From Sphagnum compactum (lineage: Eukaryota > Bryophyta > Sphagnopsida > Sphagnales): a stretch of 64,000 bases of DNA. The stretch spans positions 18,041,579-18,105,578 of the forward strand of contig OZ234500.1 of NCBI GenBank assembly GCA_965153455.1, written 5' to 3'. Positions 37,501 to 48,554 of the stretch are shown piece after piece (within the stretch, counting starts at the first letter, position 1; each line of letters starts with the position of its first letter). The notes under the pieces were generated by a model, which saw only the letters and a program-made list of their open reading frames with translations, was not told the origin of the DNA and searched no databases. Made by a program: the position numbers and the translations under genes.

Positions 37501-37580
37501 GGTTAACTCTTCAGCACTAAGTCAATTCCTTACTCACTTTTCATTTGTTTCTTCAACATATTACAATCCCTATACAATAA
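34567..37580. other. 3' flank and unassigned region
   Basis: The first few hundred bases are probably the 3' untranslated region of the dehydrogenase. Short protein-like readings occur further on, for example DRVDEESIASQIVNLSS (near 35650), KHKSFEGWIVHGFTVFGG (near 35910) and KVLAGSLFPLLYSLFGYG (near 36430). They do not join into a credible exon model and I recognise no family. They may be relics of captured gene fragments. Confidence 0.4.
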
Positions 37581-37950
37581 AGATATCTGTAATAAAGTCA
37601 CCCTGTCTTTCACCCCCTCACCGCTCTTTTAGTGGTATCCGCAAAGTAAGGAAATTTTATTAAATCTCAGTATGAAATGCTGAATCTCAGCATTTAATGG
37701 ACAAGGTTCGAGAGGAATTATATAGGAGCTGTAAAGGCAGGAGCAGTGGAAATCTATGTAGCAGCAGCTGTGGAGGCGCTCAGGAAAAAAGAAAGACACG
37801 GTGAAACTCAGGAATTGATTGATGGTTTCCTAAGTTTCACCCCCCTTTGAATGCTAATGTACTTTTTTGCAGGTTTTCCTTGAATCTCCCCTTGTGTACG
37901 ACCAAACTCGGGGTACTGACCTGTTTTTTCCTGACTTTACAGATTTCTCT
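37581..37950. mobile_element. MITE family 1, second copy (370 bp)
   Basis: The interior aligns over its length, in inverted orientation, to 29348-29726. Shared words include AAAGTCACCCTGTCTT, CTCAGCATTTAATG, AATGCTAATGTACTTTTTTG and GACTTTAC. Its ends (AGATATCTGTAATAAAG and, reversed, AGAGAAATCTGTAAAG) have diverged. Confidence 0.7.
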
Positions 37951-40724
37951 AATATTGTTATAAAATTCAAGAAGCCGAACCCAATAATTTTAAATAATAT
38001 CAAAATTAAATCATGAAAATGAAAAATGCAAAAAAAATTCTAAACGAAAATAAAAATCCACCGATTTGCAAAATGTTGTTTAAATTTTGAAAGTAAATCA
38101 ACAAAGATAATTTACAAATTACACAATACATATAATACATCAAATTACTTTTTGAAAGTGCATATGCTTGGTGAAATCAAGTTGATAATTGGCATGATCA
38201 TTTATAATTTTATGTTTTTTCTTTTTAGGGGTGCTTGAACTAGCATGTTCGATGTCTTCGACTTTAGCAATGAAAGTTGTCATTGTCATTCATCTTTCAT
38301 GTTTGGTGATAGCTTTATAATTTTTTTACAATGAAATCGTTAAGGTCATGAAATAGCATACACTATGAATGGAGATGATGCATGATTCGTGTTCCAAACA
38401 TGTGTAAATTGATGATAATTACAAAAATTTAAAACAAAAACATGTTGAAATCAATTACATTGTCGGTAGGGCAATATTGGGTGAAAGCACATATTTCAAT
38501 AGCCATAGGGTTTCATATTTGTGGTTCCTAATACATTACTAAATCAAACAAAAAGAAAAATAAAATAAAATCCAACTATAAAATCTCTTTCTTTTCTTAA
38601 GGTAATGGTTTTTTCTCGAAAATAAGAGTTTATTATGCATTTGTTTATCAAGAAATGAAAAAAAAATCATAGTTTTTGAATGGACATTCTAATGTTTAAA
38701 TTTTTAAATGGTCCTAAAATTTAGTTGATCCCATCTGTAGATTCTAAACTAATTTTATCAATTGACTGAATTTTGGATTCAATTCAATTTGGAAAAAATC
38801 AATCCAATCCAATTCAACAAATTTTGTTGAATTCAATTTTGTGGGTTGAAGGAATTTCTTGAAAGTTTAGAAAGCATGCACATGAACTCAAAGCCTTTTT
38901 GCCCATACTTTCAATCGAGTACCAAAAATAACACTTAAAATCCACCTTAAGAGTTTCAAACAAATGATGAATTTATATTGGTGGCATAATGAATAGCATA
39001 AAATTTTCACAAAATCAAAAATCATATTTTCATCAATTGATTGTCATCGGAAGTGTGAAGTCCAAGTTTAGAAAATAATATTATATATTATTATTTTTAC
39101 AAGTTTTTTTACACAATGAAGGGTTGAGTACTATTGTTATCACATAATTGTTTTTCTTTTTGTAAGTGTGATTTTGTTGTTGAATTCCAATAAAATAGTT
39201 TTTTGGGGGGGAGGTTAATTTCCCCAAGGAGTTTCTTTTGTTCACATCTTTCATGTTTAGACATGGTGCTTTCATTAAATTTTCATTTTAAAATAATTAA
39301 AATTAAATTAAAAATTTCAAAATCATATTAGGTAAAAAGCATACTAGGTAAAGAGGTTATGAGTTTTTTAAGTTCATAAAATCGGCCTAAAATAGAAAGG
39401 ATTAAATTAGTAATTAAAAAAATTTGACATATGGATGCAATACCAACAATTCTTTAAAAAATAAAATTTCTTAACACACCTAAAACCAGTTTTATGCGGT
39501 TATTTAAATTGTGAAAGAACCGTTGGTTCCAGTTCTTTGCCAATTTTCAGAATCAAAGATCCGTCGGTGGTCTCAGAAAGAACCTGCGGTTATCATGAAC
39601 AAACCGATAAAAAACAGGCAGCCTTTTTATGGTTGGTGGTTTGGATTTTTTTTTTCAATTCTTTGAGAACCGTGGATATATACCAGAATTGGGTCTTTGA
39701 TTTTCTTTGTGACAATCGTGACCATGAATCCTAAGAACCACCCGGATAACTCCTGGGGGTCTTTTCCTAATAACCGGCCAACATTGGGGGGAAGGGGGGG
39801 GGGGGGGGGGGTAAACCCTAAGTTCAAGGTAAAAGAGTTTTTTAAAAAAACTTAGCATGCACCCCTAAAACCCTACACCCCTTCAATTTAAATGAATTTA
39901 AATTGAAATTAAAAAAATTAATTTAATTTTAAATTTAAGTTTAAAGTGTTGTCACTTTTTACCTATTATAAACAAGGTGTGCTACACACAATGGCCTTGC
40001 CATTTATGTAATATTGACAATGAGTATTGTACGACAAATTGGTCATAGCTAAGGAAAAAATAAAAAATAAATCTATTTTAATTTACATAATCATGTTTTT
40101 GTAATTTTATTTTTTTGGGTTATGATTGCTATTTTTTTTCATTTTTTAGATCTCACTTCAATTACAAATAGTTCAAAAGTGATCTCACATTAAATGGTGA
40201 CGTGTCCTAGGAACCTGTCTAAACATCGAAAAAAGAAATTGCAACCAAACCAAAACGGAATTGTCACAATAGGATTTTCAATTTCTTTTGGGAAATCTAA
40301 TCATTTTTCTTTTTAAAAATGGAATATGCGATTGAATATTCCCTTTTCATATTTCCGCAAAAAATTTACACAAAAAAGGAACTCGTCATGACATGCAAAT
40401 TTGAATGTTTTGCAATCACATTGTCACATTTTAAAAGAATTGTATGAATTTTTGGTGTATGATGGATTTGCGCGATCTCAATCATTTTTGGAGAAGGTAG
40501 TTTGAGATATATATATGTATGTATATTTTGGGTAAGTTATGGATAGGTGACAAAGTCATTTGGAGATGCATGTACAATTTAGGAGGTGATAGAAAAAAAC
40601 AAAATGTTCAGAAGATGAATGTGCAATCCTTTTACAAGCAAATTAGGATGAATCATCTCACCTAGTTTCTAGCGGGGCAAAGTCCTTTGAAGCTACTATA
40701 CTCTATAATGATTGTCAACACAAT
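37951..40724. other. AT-rich intergenic region with a poly-G tract
   Basis: No gene is supported. A run of 18 G at about 39794-39811, preceded by another G-run, is followed by TAAACCCTA. A 5-9 bp inverted pairing (AATCAAAGA/TCTTTGATT) surrounds about 39551-39700 and may mark an old small transposon. Confidence 0.4.
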
Positions 40725-41010
40725 AGAGTTGTCCATATAGTAACCTTGTCTGCACACTGTCTTTGGGCCTCTTTTCACCCCCTATCCTCTCTTTCAGTGG
40801 TATCCGCAAAGTAGTAAACAAACACGTTTTATTAAATCTCAGCATGAAATTCTGCAACTCAGTGCTGAAACTCAGCATTTAATGCACGAGGTTCGTTCGA
40901 TACAATTATAATAGTTCTACCAGTCAGGAGAAGTGAAAATATAGTAAGCAGCAAAGTGGAGGCGCTCTCTCGGGAAAAAGGAAAGACAGGATGAAACTCA
41001 GTTTACAAGG
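40725..41010. mobile_element. MITE family 1, third copy (right end missing)
   Basis: It begins AGAGTTGTCCATATAGTAAC and contains GGTATCCGCAAAGTA, TTTTATTAAATCTCAGCATG, CTCAGCATTTAATGCACGAG and AAAGACAGGATGAAACTCAG, as in the other copies. The right terminal segment is not recognisable. Confidence 0.65.
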
Positions 41011-41109
41011 CAGGGCCAATAAAGTGTCATGGGCTTTTTAGCTATTGTAGAGTATAAAGGTATGCAATTGCATATGGATGAATGTATAACTGAATGAATC
41101 AATGTGTGC

Positions 41110-41484
41110 GTGGATGAAAAGGGAAGGAGGGAGGGAGGGAGGGAGGAATGTCTTGTAGCGTGAGAGAGAGAGAAAGGTTTTTGCTGCAATTGCAAGCTTT
41201 TCAGGAGCAATGTGGCATCTTCATGGTATCATCCCTTGCTGCATTTGAAAGCTTTCAGCTGCAACAGTTTTGCAGTGGAAGAGGAGGGGGAGGAGGAGGG
41301 GGAGGAGGAGGAGGAGGAGAAGAAGGAGTTAGACTTTCTTTCTTTCTTTCTTTCTTTCTTTTTGTGTACCTATGGCATCTTCATGGTATCATCCCATGCT
41401 GCATTTGAAAGCTTTCAGCTGCAACAGTTTTGCAGTGGAAGAGGAGGAGGAGAAGGAGAAGGAGGAGGAGGAGAAGGAGTTAGA

Positions 41485-41515
<31 letters not shown>

Positions 41516-41700
41516 TTTGTGTTCCTATCGCATCTTCATGGTATCATCCCATGCTGCATTTGCAAGCTCTCGACTGCAACATTAGTTATCATCCCATGCT
41601 GCATTTGCAAGCTCTCGACTGCAACATTAGTTATCATCGCATGCTGCATTTGCAAGCTCTCGACTGGAACATTAGTTTTGCAGTCGACGTAGGAGGAGGA
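41110..41700. repeat. Mixed tandem repeats upstream of the phospholipase gene
   Basis: A GGGA run (about 41125-41150) is followed by three copies, 150-160 bp apart, of a unit starting GCATCTTCATGGTATCATCC (41215, 41376, 41530). The unit contains GGA and CTTT microsatellites. After the third start, three 45-bp units with TGCATTTGCAAGCTCTCGAC follow. The long frames across this block are repeat artefacts. Confidence 0.85.
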
Positions 41701-41995
41701 GGTAAAGATAGAATTAGAAAACCCAACCTGCCCTAAAACACTAATACACCAATCTTAAGCTAACAACAACAACAACAGTAGTGAGCATCCAGCCCCGGGG
41801 CCAGACTTTCTTTGTGAACTAGTGATTCTGGTTTTCTTTCAACTATCGATCATCGTGGACGATGGTCGTCACTGGTCTCCACCAAAGACAAAAGAAGCAA
41901 CTTTGTCGAAGAAAAAGCGCCGAGAAAAAACCAAAAACTTGTCAATGAAGATCATCAGGTCATTATCATCATCATCTGAAGCAGAAGAAGAGACG

Positions 41996-42024
41996 TCGAC
42001 GTCGTCGTCGTCGTCGTCGTTGTC
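41996..42024. repeat. GTC trinucleotide microsatellite
   Basis: This is a nearly uninterrupted run of GTC/GAC triplets in the presumed leader or promoter region of the phospholipase gene. Confidence 0.8.
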
Positions 42025-42313
42025 GTCGTGGTGCAGCTCCAGACACACACACACATTAGCTTCCCGTTGTGGCAACTGATCAGATTGCAGCACCAGTAGG
42101 AGGCTTGAAGCTCACGTTTACACAATCTTGAACACGTAACTAGTTGTATCGGACATTGAAGATCCTGGCAACAGATTCCGAGGCTTGAGTAGAAGCAGCT
42201 AGTCATGATCGTCATGAGTTCCCAGCCATGCCATCAGAACCCATCAGCGTCATTTCATCAAAATTGTTGTTGTTGTTCTTGCTGCTGCTGCTGCTGCTCC
42301 AGCTGGGTTGAGT

Positions 42314-42553
42314 ATGAAAGAAACCACTAGAGGCTCTGCAGCAATTCAAGAAACTTGGGTTTCAAAGAACAGTAGTAGATGGTACCCCACAGAGATTCCT
42401 AATTGCTTCAATCCCACTACTCACTCCAAGCTCCAAGAGCCCGAGACTCCACATAAATCTATGGCCGTACCTGACCTTTCACAGGTCATTTCAGCAAGCA
42501 ACAGCAGCAGAAGCAGCAGCAGCACTCAGCACTCAGCACTAGTAGCAGGCTAG
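42314..42553 (+). CDS. Possible upstream ORF (79 codons) in the phospholipase leader
   Basis: It starts ATGAAAGAAACC and ends at TAG 51 bp before the phospholipase ATG, in a region rich in CAG triplets. It resembles no known protein. If transcribed with the phospholipase gene it could reduce translation of the main frame. Whether it lies in the mRNA is unknown. Confidence 0.25.
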   Translation: MKETTRGSAAIQETWVSKNSSRWYPTEIPNCFNPTTHSKLQEPETPHKSMAVPDLSQVISASNSSRSSSSTQHSALVAG

Positions 42554-42603
42554 AAGCAGAACTCACAAGATTTTTCTCAGTCATTCATCGATCGAGAGCC
42601 AAA

Positions 42604-44645
42604 ATGTTGAAGATCTTGGAGAAGATGTTCCAGAACTACCTTTCTTGCGGGTGCTGCAGTGCACCGCAGAAACCAGCGGGAGCAGCAGCGATCAAGACAG
42701 TAGTGGTACTGGTGATGGAGAACAGATCGTTCGACCACATGCTGGGATTCATGAAGAGATTGAACCCAGAGATTGACGGACTAACAGGAACCGAAAGCAA
42801 TCCGCTATCGCTCACAGATCCAGCAGCCGGAGAAGTCGCAGTCTCGGATCAAGCCCCGTATGTGGATCAAGCGGATCCAGGACACAGCTACCAAGACATA
42901 CTGATGCAAATCTTCGGCGCTCAATCTGAACCCGCTACGGGTGATGCAACTGGAGTTGCACTAATGGACGGATTTGCAGCGAATGCGGAGACGAAGCAAG
43001 CAGGATTATCAAAGACGATCATGAGCGCTTTCGCTCCGGAAGACATCCCGATACATACTAGTCTGGTACAGGAATTCGCCGTAGTGGATCGCTGGTTTGC
43101 TTCAGTTCCATCTTCAACACAACCCAATAGACAGTATCTGCATTCCGCGACTTCGCATGGATTGATGAGCAACAACACGGAGCTGCTCGCGGAAGGAATG
43201 CCACAGAAGACCATCTTCGAAGTTATAGAAGAAGCGGGCTTGACATTCGGGATCTATTACCAACAAGTCCCCAACACTTTGTTCTACAGAAACCTGCGAC
43301 AATTGAAGTATGTCTTGAACAATTTCCATTCTTACGACCTTTCGTTTCTCGAGGATGCCAAAAACGGAGTGCTTCCCAATTACACTGTGATCGAGCCCAA
43401 GTACTTCGACATCCTGACCGACGCTGCGAATGATGATCATCCCGTTCATGATGTCGCACAGGGTCAAGCGCTCATCAAACAAGTTTACGAAGCGCTTCGT
43501 GCTAGTCCTCAGTGGGATCAGACTCTTCTCCTCATCACCTATGATGAGCATGGTGGCTTCCATGATCATGTTCCTACTCCCTTGCTTGGCGTTCCTAGTC
43601 CTGATGGCATAATCGGCTCTGCTCCTCCTTATTCCTTCGACTTCACTCGTCTCGGTGTTCGTGTTCCTGTCTTGCTCATCTCTCCTTGGATCCCTGCAGG
43701 CACAGGTAGGTGCTCCGGCACTGCATCTAGTATCACTTCATCTATATAGAGATGATCGATGATCACAGCTTCAAGATCTTCTTGTTCTTGTCTGATCGTG
43801 TTTTCAGCTAGTTGTTCTCAGCTCATATATTCTCCCGCGTGAAGCTGATCATCATGTCGAGACTCGACGACGATGCATGTTTAGAGTCGGTCTGAGTGTC
43901 TTCATTTGTGAAGCTTGTCAGCTGCTGCGAGAAGCTCATGATGATCAGTAGAAGCTTGTTGGGTTTTGGTTGTTTTGCTGCAGTTTTGCATGCTGCGGAG
44001 GGACCAACAGTGACATCGCAGTATGAGCATTCGTCGATTCCAGCCACAGTCAAGAAACTGTTCAATCTGCCGGGACCGTTCTTGACAGCACGCGATGCTT
44101 GGGCTGGCACCTTCGAAAGCGTCTTCTCTCTTTCTTCTCCAAGAACGGATTGCCCATGTAAGAAGAACCAGCTTCAAGCTGCTTGCTCATGCAACCCACA
44201 CACAAAGATGATCAAAACCTTCCTTGTTGTTTTTGTTGTTGGAAGTTGAGGTGTTGAATCTTTTTCATGGAATCAGAAGCTTGTTGTTGTTGCTATTGTT
44301 GTTGTTGTTTACCTTCTGCTGGTGGTGTTGCGCGCAGTGGAGTTGCCAGCTGCTCCTTCATCACTGCGACCATCGCCAGCGAACGAAGATGGCAAACTGT
44401 CAGAGTTTCAAGAAGAGTTGTTGACACTAGCTGCATCCTTGAACGGAGAAGCTGCACCCAGTGCTTGCACCACAGTCAAGACAGCGTATACTTACATCAT
44501 GCAAGCGATTGCCAATTTCTTCGACGCTGCTTCTGCTGCCTCTGACGCTGGTCTTCCCCCTAACACTCCAGTCCAGCCACAACCAAGAACACCACCAACT
44601 TCTTCTTCTTCTTCTTCTTCCGCATCATCCTCAACAATTGTATAA
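42604..44645 (+). CDS. NPC: Non-specific phospholipase C (phosphoesterase family)
   Basis: Plant non-specific phospholipase C cleaves the head group of phosphatidylcholine, phosphatidylethanolamine and related lipids to give diacylglycerol, in phosphate recycling and signalling. Three exons (42604-43705, 43984-44157, 44338-44645) with GT-AG introns give 527 residues, normal for the family. Hallmarks are [17 protein letters not shown] (residues 33-49), with Asn40 in the catalytic ENRSFDH motif; [16 protein letters not shown] (about 312-327), with Asp/Glu/His metal or catalytic residues; [10 protein letters not shown]; and [19 protein letters not shown] followed by RDAWAGTFE in exon 2. The C-terminus ends in a Ser/Thr/Pro-rich tail, which is variable in this family. 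I see no clear signal peptide; the N-terminus carries a Cys cluster (CGCC, residues 15-18) that could be lipid-modified (inference). It is not adjacent to functionally related genes. The exact NPC subtype is not assigned. Confidence 0.95.
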
Positions 44646-44839
44646 TAACAATTCTTCTTCAAGCACCAAGCTACTGCTAGCCGACTACTCCTCAGTAAAG
44701 CTAATTGCAAACCACAAAATAAAACCCCAAAAAACAAAAACTGCTCAGAATCACGTTGCATTAACTGTCTGCAAAAATTTCTTATGCAACAACCACCCAC
44801 TATTCTGACTGAACCCATGCACCCAAGATCAAACCTCCT

Positions 44840-44860
44840 TGTTGTTGTTGTTGTTGTTCT

Positions 44861-44892
<32 letters not shown>

Positions 44893-45100
44893 CCATAGAC
44901 TGAAAGCTCAGAACTCTAGGTTCTTCTTCCCGTAGACTGAAAGCTCAGAACTCCAGGTTCTTCTTCCATATCCTCTTCTTCCCAAGATCAGGGCATCTTC
45001 AGATTCTTCCCATACATGGAAGATCAGAACTCCTTCTTGTTCTTCTTGTTCTTCAGTACCTTGTTGTTTCCATAAAAGCTAAGAGCTTCTTCTTCTTCTT
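44840..45100. repeat. GTT/CTT microsatellites and a short tandem duplication
   Basis: Runs of GTT and CTT triplets are followed by two tandem copies of a unit of about 42 bp with TAGACTGAAAGCTCAGAACT, downstream of the phospholipase stop. Part of this may be 3' untranslated region. Confidence 0.75.
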
Positions 45101-45256
45101 CTTCATGTTCTTGTGCTGTGAGATTGCACTTGTTCTTTCAGATCAGAGCTTCTAGTTCTTGTTCATGTGCATGAATTCTCCATTGCAATCATATATAATG
45201 ATATTCTTATTCTTCTTCTTATTATTATTATTTGTTTGGATTTAATCTTGTGTCCT

Positions 45257-45465
45257 CGCTACTACAAAATGTGGGTGCAGTTCACTAGTCCCAGTCCACT
45301 AGATCAATAAATTCATTACTTTTTCACTGGTCCCCTTCACTACAGCTAGTGAATTCACTCAAAATCCAATGAAATCACTTCACTGGTTCCGTTCAGTACA
45401 ACCAGTGAATTCACTCAAAATCCAGTGAAATCACTTAGCATATAAAAACACCTTTTGTTGTAGTG
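45257..45465. mobile_element. CACTA-type MITE (209 bp)
   Basis: The right end, read in reverse, is CACTACAACAAAAGGTG. The left end is CGCTACTACAAAATGTG, matching 14 of 17 bases. Flanks are CCT on the left and TCT on the right, a near-match to the 3-bp target duplication of CACTA elements. The interior holds an imperfect duplication of AGTGAATTCACTCAAAATCC. It has no coding capacity. Confidence 0.65.
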
Positions 45466-46978
45466 TCTCTTTTGTATAAGAACTAGTCTTAAATGACATT
45501 CCTGCTTCTCTGTCTCTCTCTCTCTTTCTTGTCTGTTAAAATAGAATAAAGACAAATTTTCAGACACAAGTTTGAATTTTGGAGTCTCAACATGTGCAAT
45601 TTATGCACACTCACACACACACACACACACACAAGTTATAATTAAGTGTTTGTTTGTTGCCTAAAATTGGGGATGCAAGTGTTATGTTTGCATGTTATGT
45701 TATGGTGGGTCATATGATGTGAGTGTTTTTGCATGCTACAGTGAACCCCAAAATGTATTCAAAACTGGATTCAATATCTAACTTATTAAAAATGTCCTAT
45801 TTTTTTTTTTTAAAACTTTTATATTTCATTCGTTTGGGGTTTGCAAATAAAATCAAGTTACACCAATCATCAATATTGGAAAAAAAAAAAAAAATCATTT
45901 CTCTATGAGTAAATGCACGTTAATCACATTATAACACTTGATTAAAACACTCTATTTGATAGCAGTGAATTATTAGTTTTTTATTGATCTAAAGAATTTA
46001 ATTTTATGAATAAAATTTTAAATTTTAAAATCTTAAAATTAACAAAATTACAACTTAAAAAAGAAACACAATCATCAACACTATTATCACATAATATATC
46101 ATCAAAACAAAATGCTTTTTAGATTTAAATTTCATGATGTTAATAAGTCAAACTGAAAAAAAAAAAAAAACTATAGAAGATGGTTTTTTGTACATAAATA
46201 CAATCATATATGCGAAATTTCATTGGAAAACTCCAAATAAAAGAAATATTTCTTAATTCTTTTAATAAAATAATTATTATGTGACAAGTGATTATATGTC
46301 ACAAAATGCATTTCCCAAAAAAATTTCAAAACATAGTGATAGATTATGTGAACAATCTTTCATTACACATTTTAGAATCATTCAAATTGCATCATTACAA
46401 CATTGTGACAATTTTTTTGGGTTCACCATACCATGCATGCACTTGGAACTGTTTCTGGAACTGGAACTAAACACTCAGGACTGTTGGTAACTACCCAATT
46501 GCAACAGCAATAATTTATGTATAGGAGAAAGGACTGAGTACAGGCCCGTCCATGATTTGAGATCTGTGCCCTAAACTGGTAGGCTGAGGGAACACGTTGA
46601 AAATGACGGTCCCATGTCCTTTTCCTATGCAAAGCAGAGCTGAGATTTTCTCACTTTTTAGAAATAGTGACAGGCTAGCTGGTACCTTCCTGTGGTCAGA
46701 AGTTCCCAGTACAGCCTGGCTGGTACCTCCTACCGCAGAAGATCCCACTTGCTGAAAACAGGTTTCTTCAGGCAGGTAATGGAGCTGAAAATACAAAGGA
46801 AAAAATCCAGGCAGTGCTTGTGTGTGTGTGTGTGTGTGTGTGTGCACAGTGAATGGCAGTTATGAGTACTTCTTGGCTGTTTTTCCAACTGTATAACCCT
46901 CTTCTGTTTGTCTCTTCCAGCCATCCCCATTCTCTCTCGTAACCCAACAGCCTGCAACAACTCTCTTTTAACCAGTTT
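45466..46978. other. Intergenic region with CA and GT microsatellites
   Basis: No gene is supported. It contains a CA run at about 45612-45634, A-runs near 45880 and 46160, and a GT run at about 46819-46843. Confidence 0.5.
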
Positions 46979-47290
46979 TCATCAAGCTTTGAAATGAGAC
47001 CAATCTGTCAAGCTTTCAACAGAAGAAGAAGCCCATCATCAAGCAGGCTAGCTTTTGGGGAAGCAAATCTTCCCATCCAGTTTGTGAAGAAATCTTCAGA
47101 TCAAGTTTTGTGAAGAACCCATCAAGCTTTGAGGAGCAAAATTTCTCACCATCAAGGTTTGCAAAGAAAGTTTCTTCCCATTAAATTTTGGGGAAAACCC
47201 ATCAAGCTTTTGGGAACAAAATCTTGCCATCAAACTTTGGAAGCAAATCCTTCAAGCTCCACATTGGGAACAATCCAATCTTTGCAAGCA
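46979..47290 (+). repeat. Degenerate minisatellite of about 40 bp in the presumed leader of the START-fold gene
   Basis: About seven loose copies of a unit around CCATCAAGCTTTTGGGAACA / AAATCTTCCCATC lie just upstream of the START-fold gene. Divergence is high. Confidence 0.55.
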
Positions 47291-47572
47291 TTTCTTTTCT
47301 TTTCATTGCATGAGCTTCTGAGTTATTTGCTACAGATTGTAGGTGTCATTGATTTCATTGGGGTTGCTCTCTATCTCTCTCTCTCTCTCTTTCTCTATTC
47401 AGTTTAACAACTCCACATGAACAGATAGGGCATAAGTGTCTAAAGAAGTGAGAGATCTAGAGCAGCAGTTGCAGCTTCTTGACAAAACTCCGGAGAAACT
47501 GGTGCAAAAGCAACCAAACAATTGTGAAGGATTCTTAAGTTGATTTTGTGGGCTAGGCTGAAAACACTGATG

Positions 47573-47677
47573 ATGTGTGGAGATTTTTTCAAATGCATGT
47601 GCAGCTGCTGCAATGAGAGTGATACAAGTGAATGGAGGTTTAACACAGCTCATGGATGCTGCAAGCAATTACAGTGA
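47573..47677 (+). CDS. Overlapping upstream ORF, cysteine-rich (34 codons)
   Basis: This short ATG frame begins 40 bp before the main start and runs across it in another frame, ending at TGA 47675-47677. It encodes MCGDFFKCMCSCCNES and on, with seven cysteines in 34 residues. Its start context is weaker (C at -3) than that of the main ATG (G at -3). It could act as a translational brake; there is no evidence of a functional peptide. Confidence 0.25.
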   Translation: MCGDFFKCMCSCCNESDTSEWRFNTAHGCCKQLQ

Positions 47678-48239
47678 TGAGGATCCTGGTGTGACTGGCA
47701 CTGCCACTGCTGCTGGATTGAAATGGCAAGGCTCGATCACAGCTTCCATTGAAGCATCATTAGAGAAAGCATGGGAGATTGCATCTGATTTCTGCGGCCT
47801 ACACAAATTTGTGCCAATTGTCGAGGTATGTGAGCGTCTGAAAGGCCGCAACCGTAAGCCCGGCTGTCTCAGGTTCTACACACTCAACTCCCCTACAGGC
47901 TTGCCAGGGGGTAAAAGAAAAGGATGGGCAAAAGACAAGCTCCTTACCATTTCACCACAGCACCACTGCTTCACTTACACACTCAAAGGCAGCAACCTCA
48001 ATTTGGAAGAATGCATATTCACATGGCATTTGGAGGAAGACAGAGATCAAGTGGGAAGTACTGTGGTGAACTGGTTCTTCGACCTCAATCCTGTCAAGAA
48101 GAGCACCAAAGAAAAAACCTTAAGCGATATGTCTGAATTAGGTTACAACTTCATCAAAGGCTTGGAAACTGCCGCCACTGCCACTGCTGCCACTGCTACA
48201 GCAGCTTCCATATCCATTGCACCCAATTCTGATTCTTAA
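47613..48239 (+). CDS. START/Bet v 1-fold (polyketide cyclase/dehydrase-like) protein
   Basis: This single exon encodes 208 residues of the SRPBCC superfamily, a hydrophobic-cavity fold that binds small lipophilic ligands. The closest plant subgroup is the lachrymatory-factor-synthase-like / polyketide cyclase type. The domain spans about residues 36-185. It opens with GLKWQGSITASIEASLEKAW and EIASDFCGLHKFVP, continues through CLRFYT, KDKLLTISPQHHCFTYTL and STVVNWFFDLNP, and ends in a C-terminal helix. After it comes an Ala/Thr-rich low-complexity tail. The open frame extends upstream of this ATG only to a TGA at 47571-47573, and 47613 is its first ATG. No signal peptide is seen. It converges with the callose synthase gene, the two stops being about 315 bp apart. 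Ligand and reaction are unknown; most plant members are uncharacterised. Confidence 0.85.
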   Translation: MRVIQVNGGLTQLMDAASNYSDEDPGVTGTATAAGLKWQGSITASIEASLEKAWEIASDFCGLHKFVPIVEVCERLKGRNRKPGCLRFYTLNSPTGLPGGKRKGWAKDKLLTISPQHHCFTYTLKGSNLNLEECIFTWHLEEDRDQVGSTVVNWFFDLNPVKKSTKEKTLSDMSELGYNFIKGLETAATATAATATAASISIAPNSDS

Positions 48240-48554
48240 ATCCAAATTTTCTGTTGCAAGAAACTGAAGAATTCCAAGAGCGAAGGATGGAATTTGATGT
48301 CCATCCGTACTGCACAAAAATTACAGCACTTTTTTGGGGCTGTTGTCTAATATACATATCCTGAGAAACAGCTCCTCTTGCAAGAAGCTATGTCATGTTT
48401 GGGAGAAAACATAAGGAAAAATTTCGACACACAACCTGCTGACAATCTGTTCAACAAAATTGTGTTTTTACAATTGTTGCAGTTTCCTGCAAGAGAGTGA
48501 GACTGTGAAAACCATTGTCATTGTCATTGGTCATCCTCAAAAAACTTTCCAGAG

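Noticed and set aside
41148-41736. Long frames rich in Glu, Gly or Phe/Leu
   Set aside because: They come from GGA and CTTT microsatellites in tandem units.
43114-43569. Minus-strand frames within phospholipase exon 1
   Set aside because: They are antisense shadows of a well-supported coding exon.
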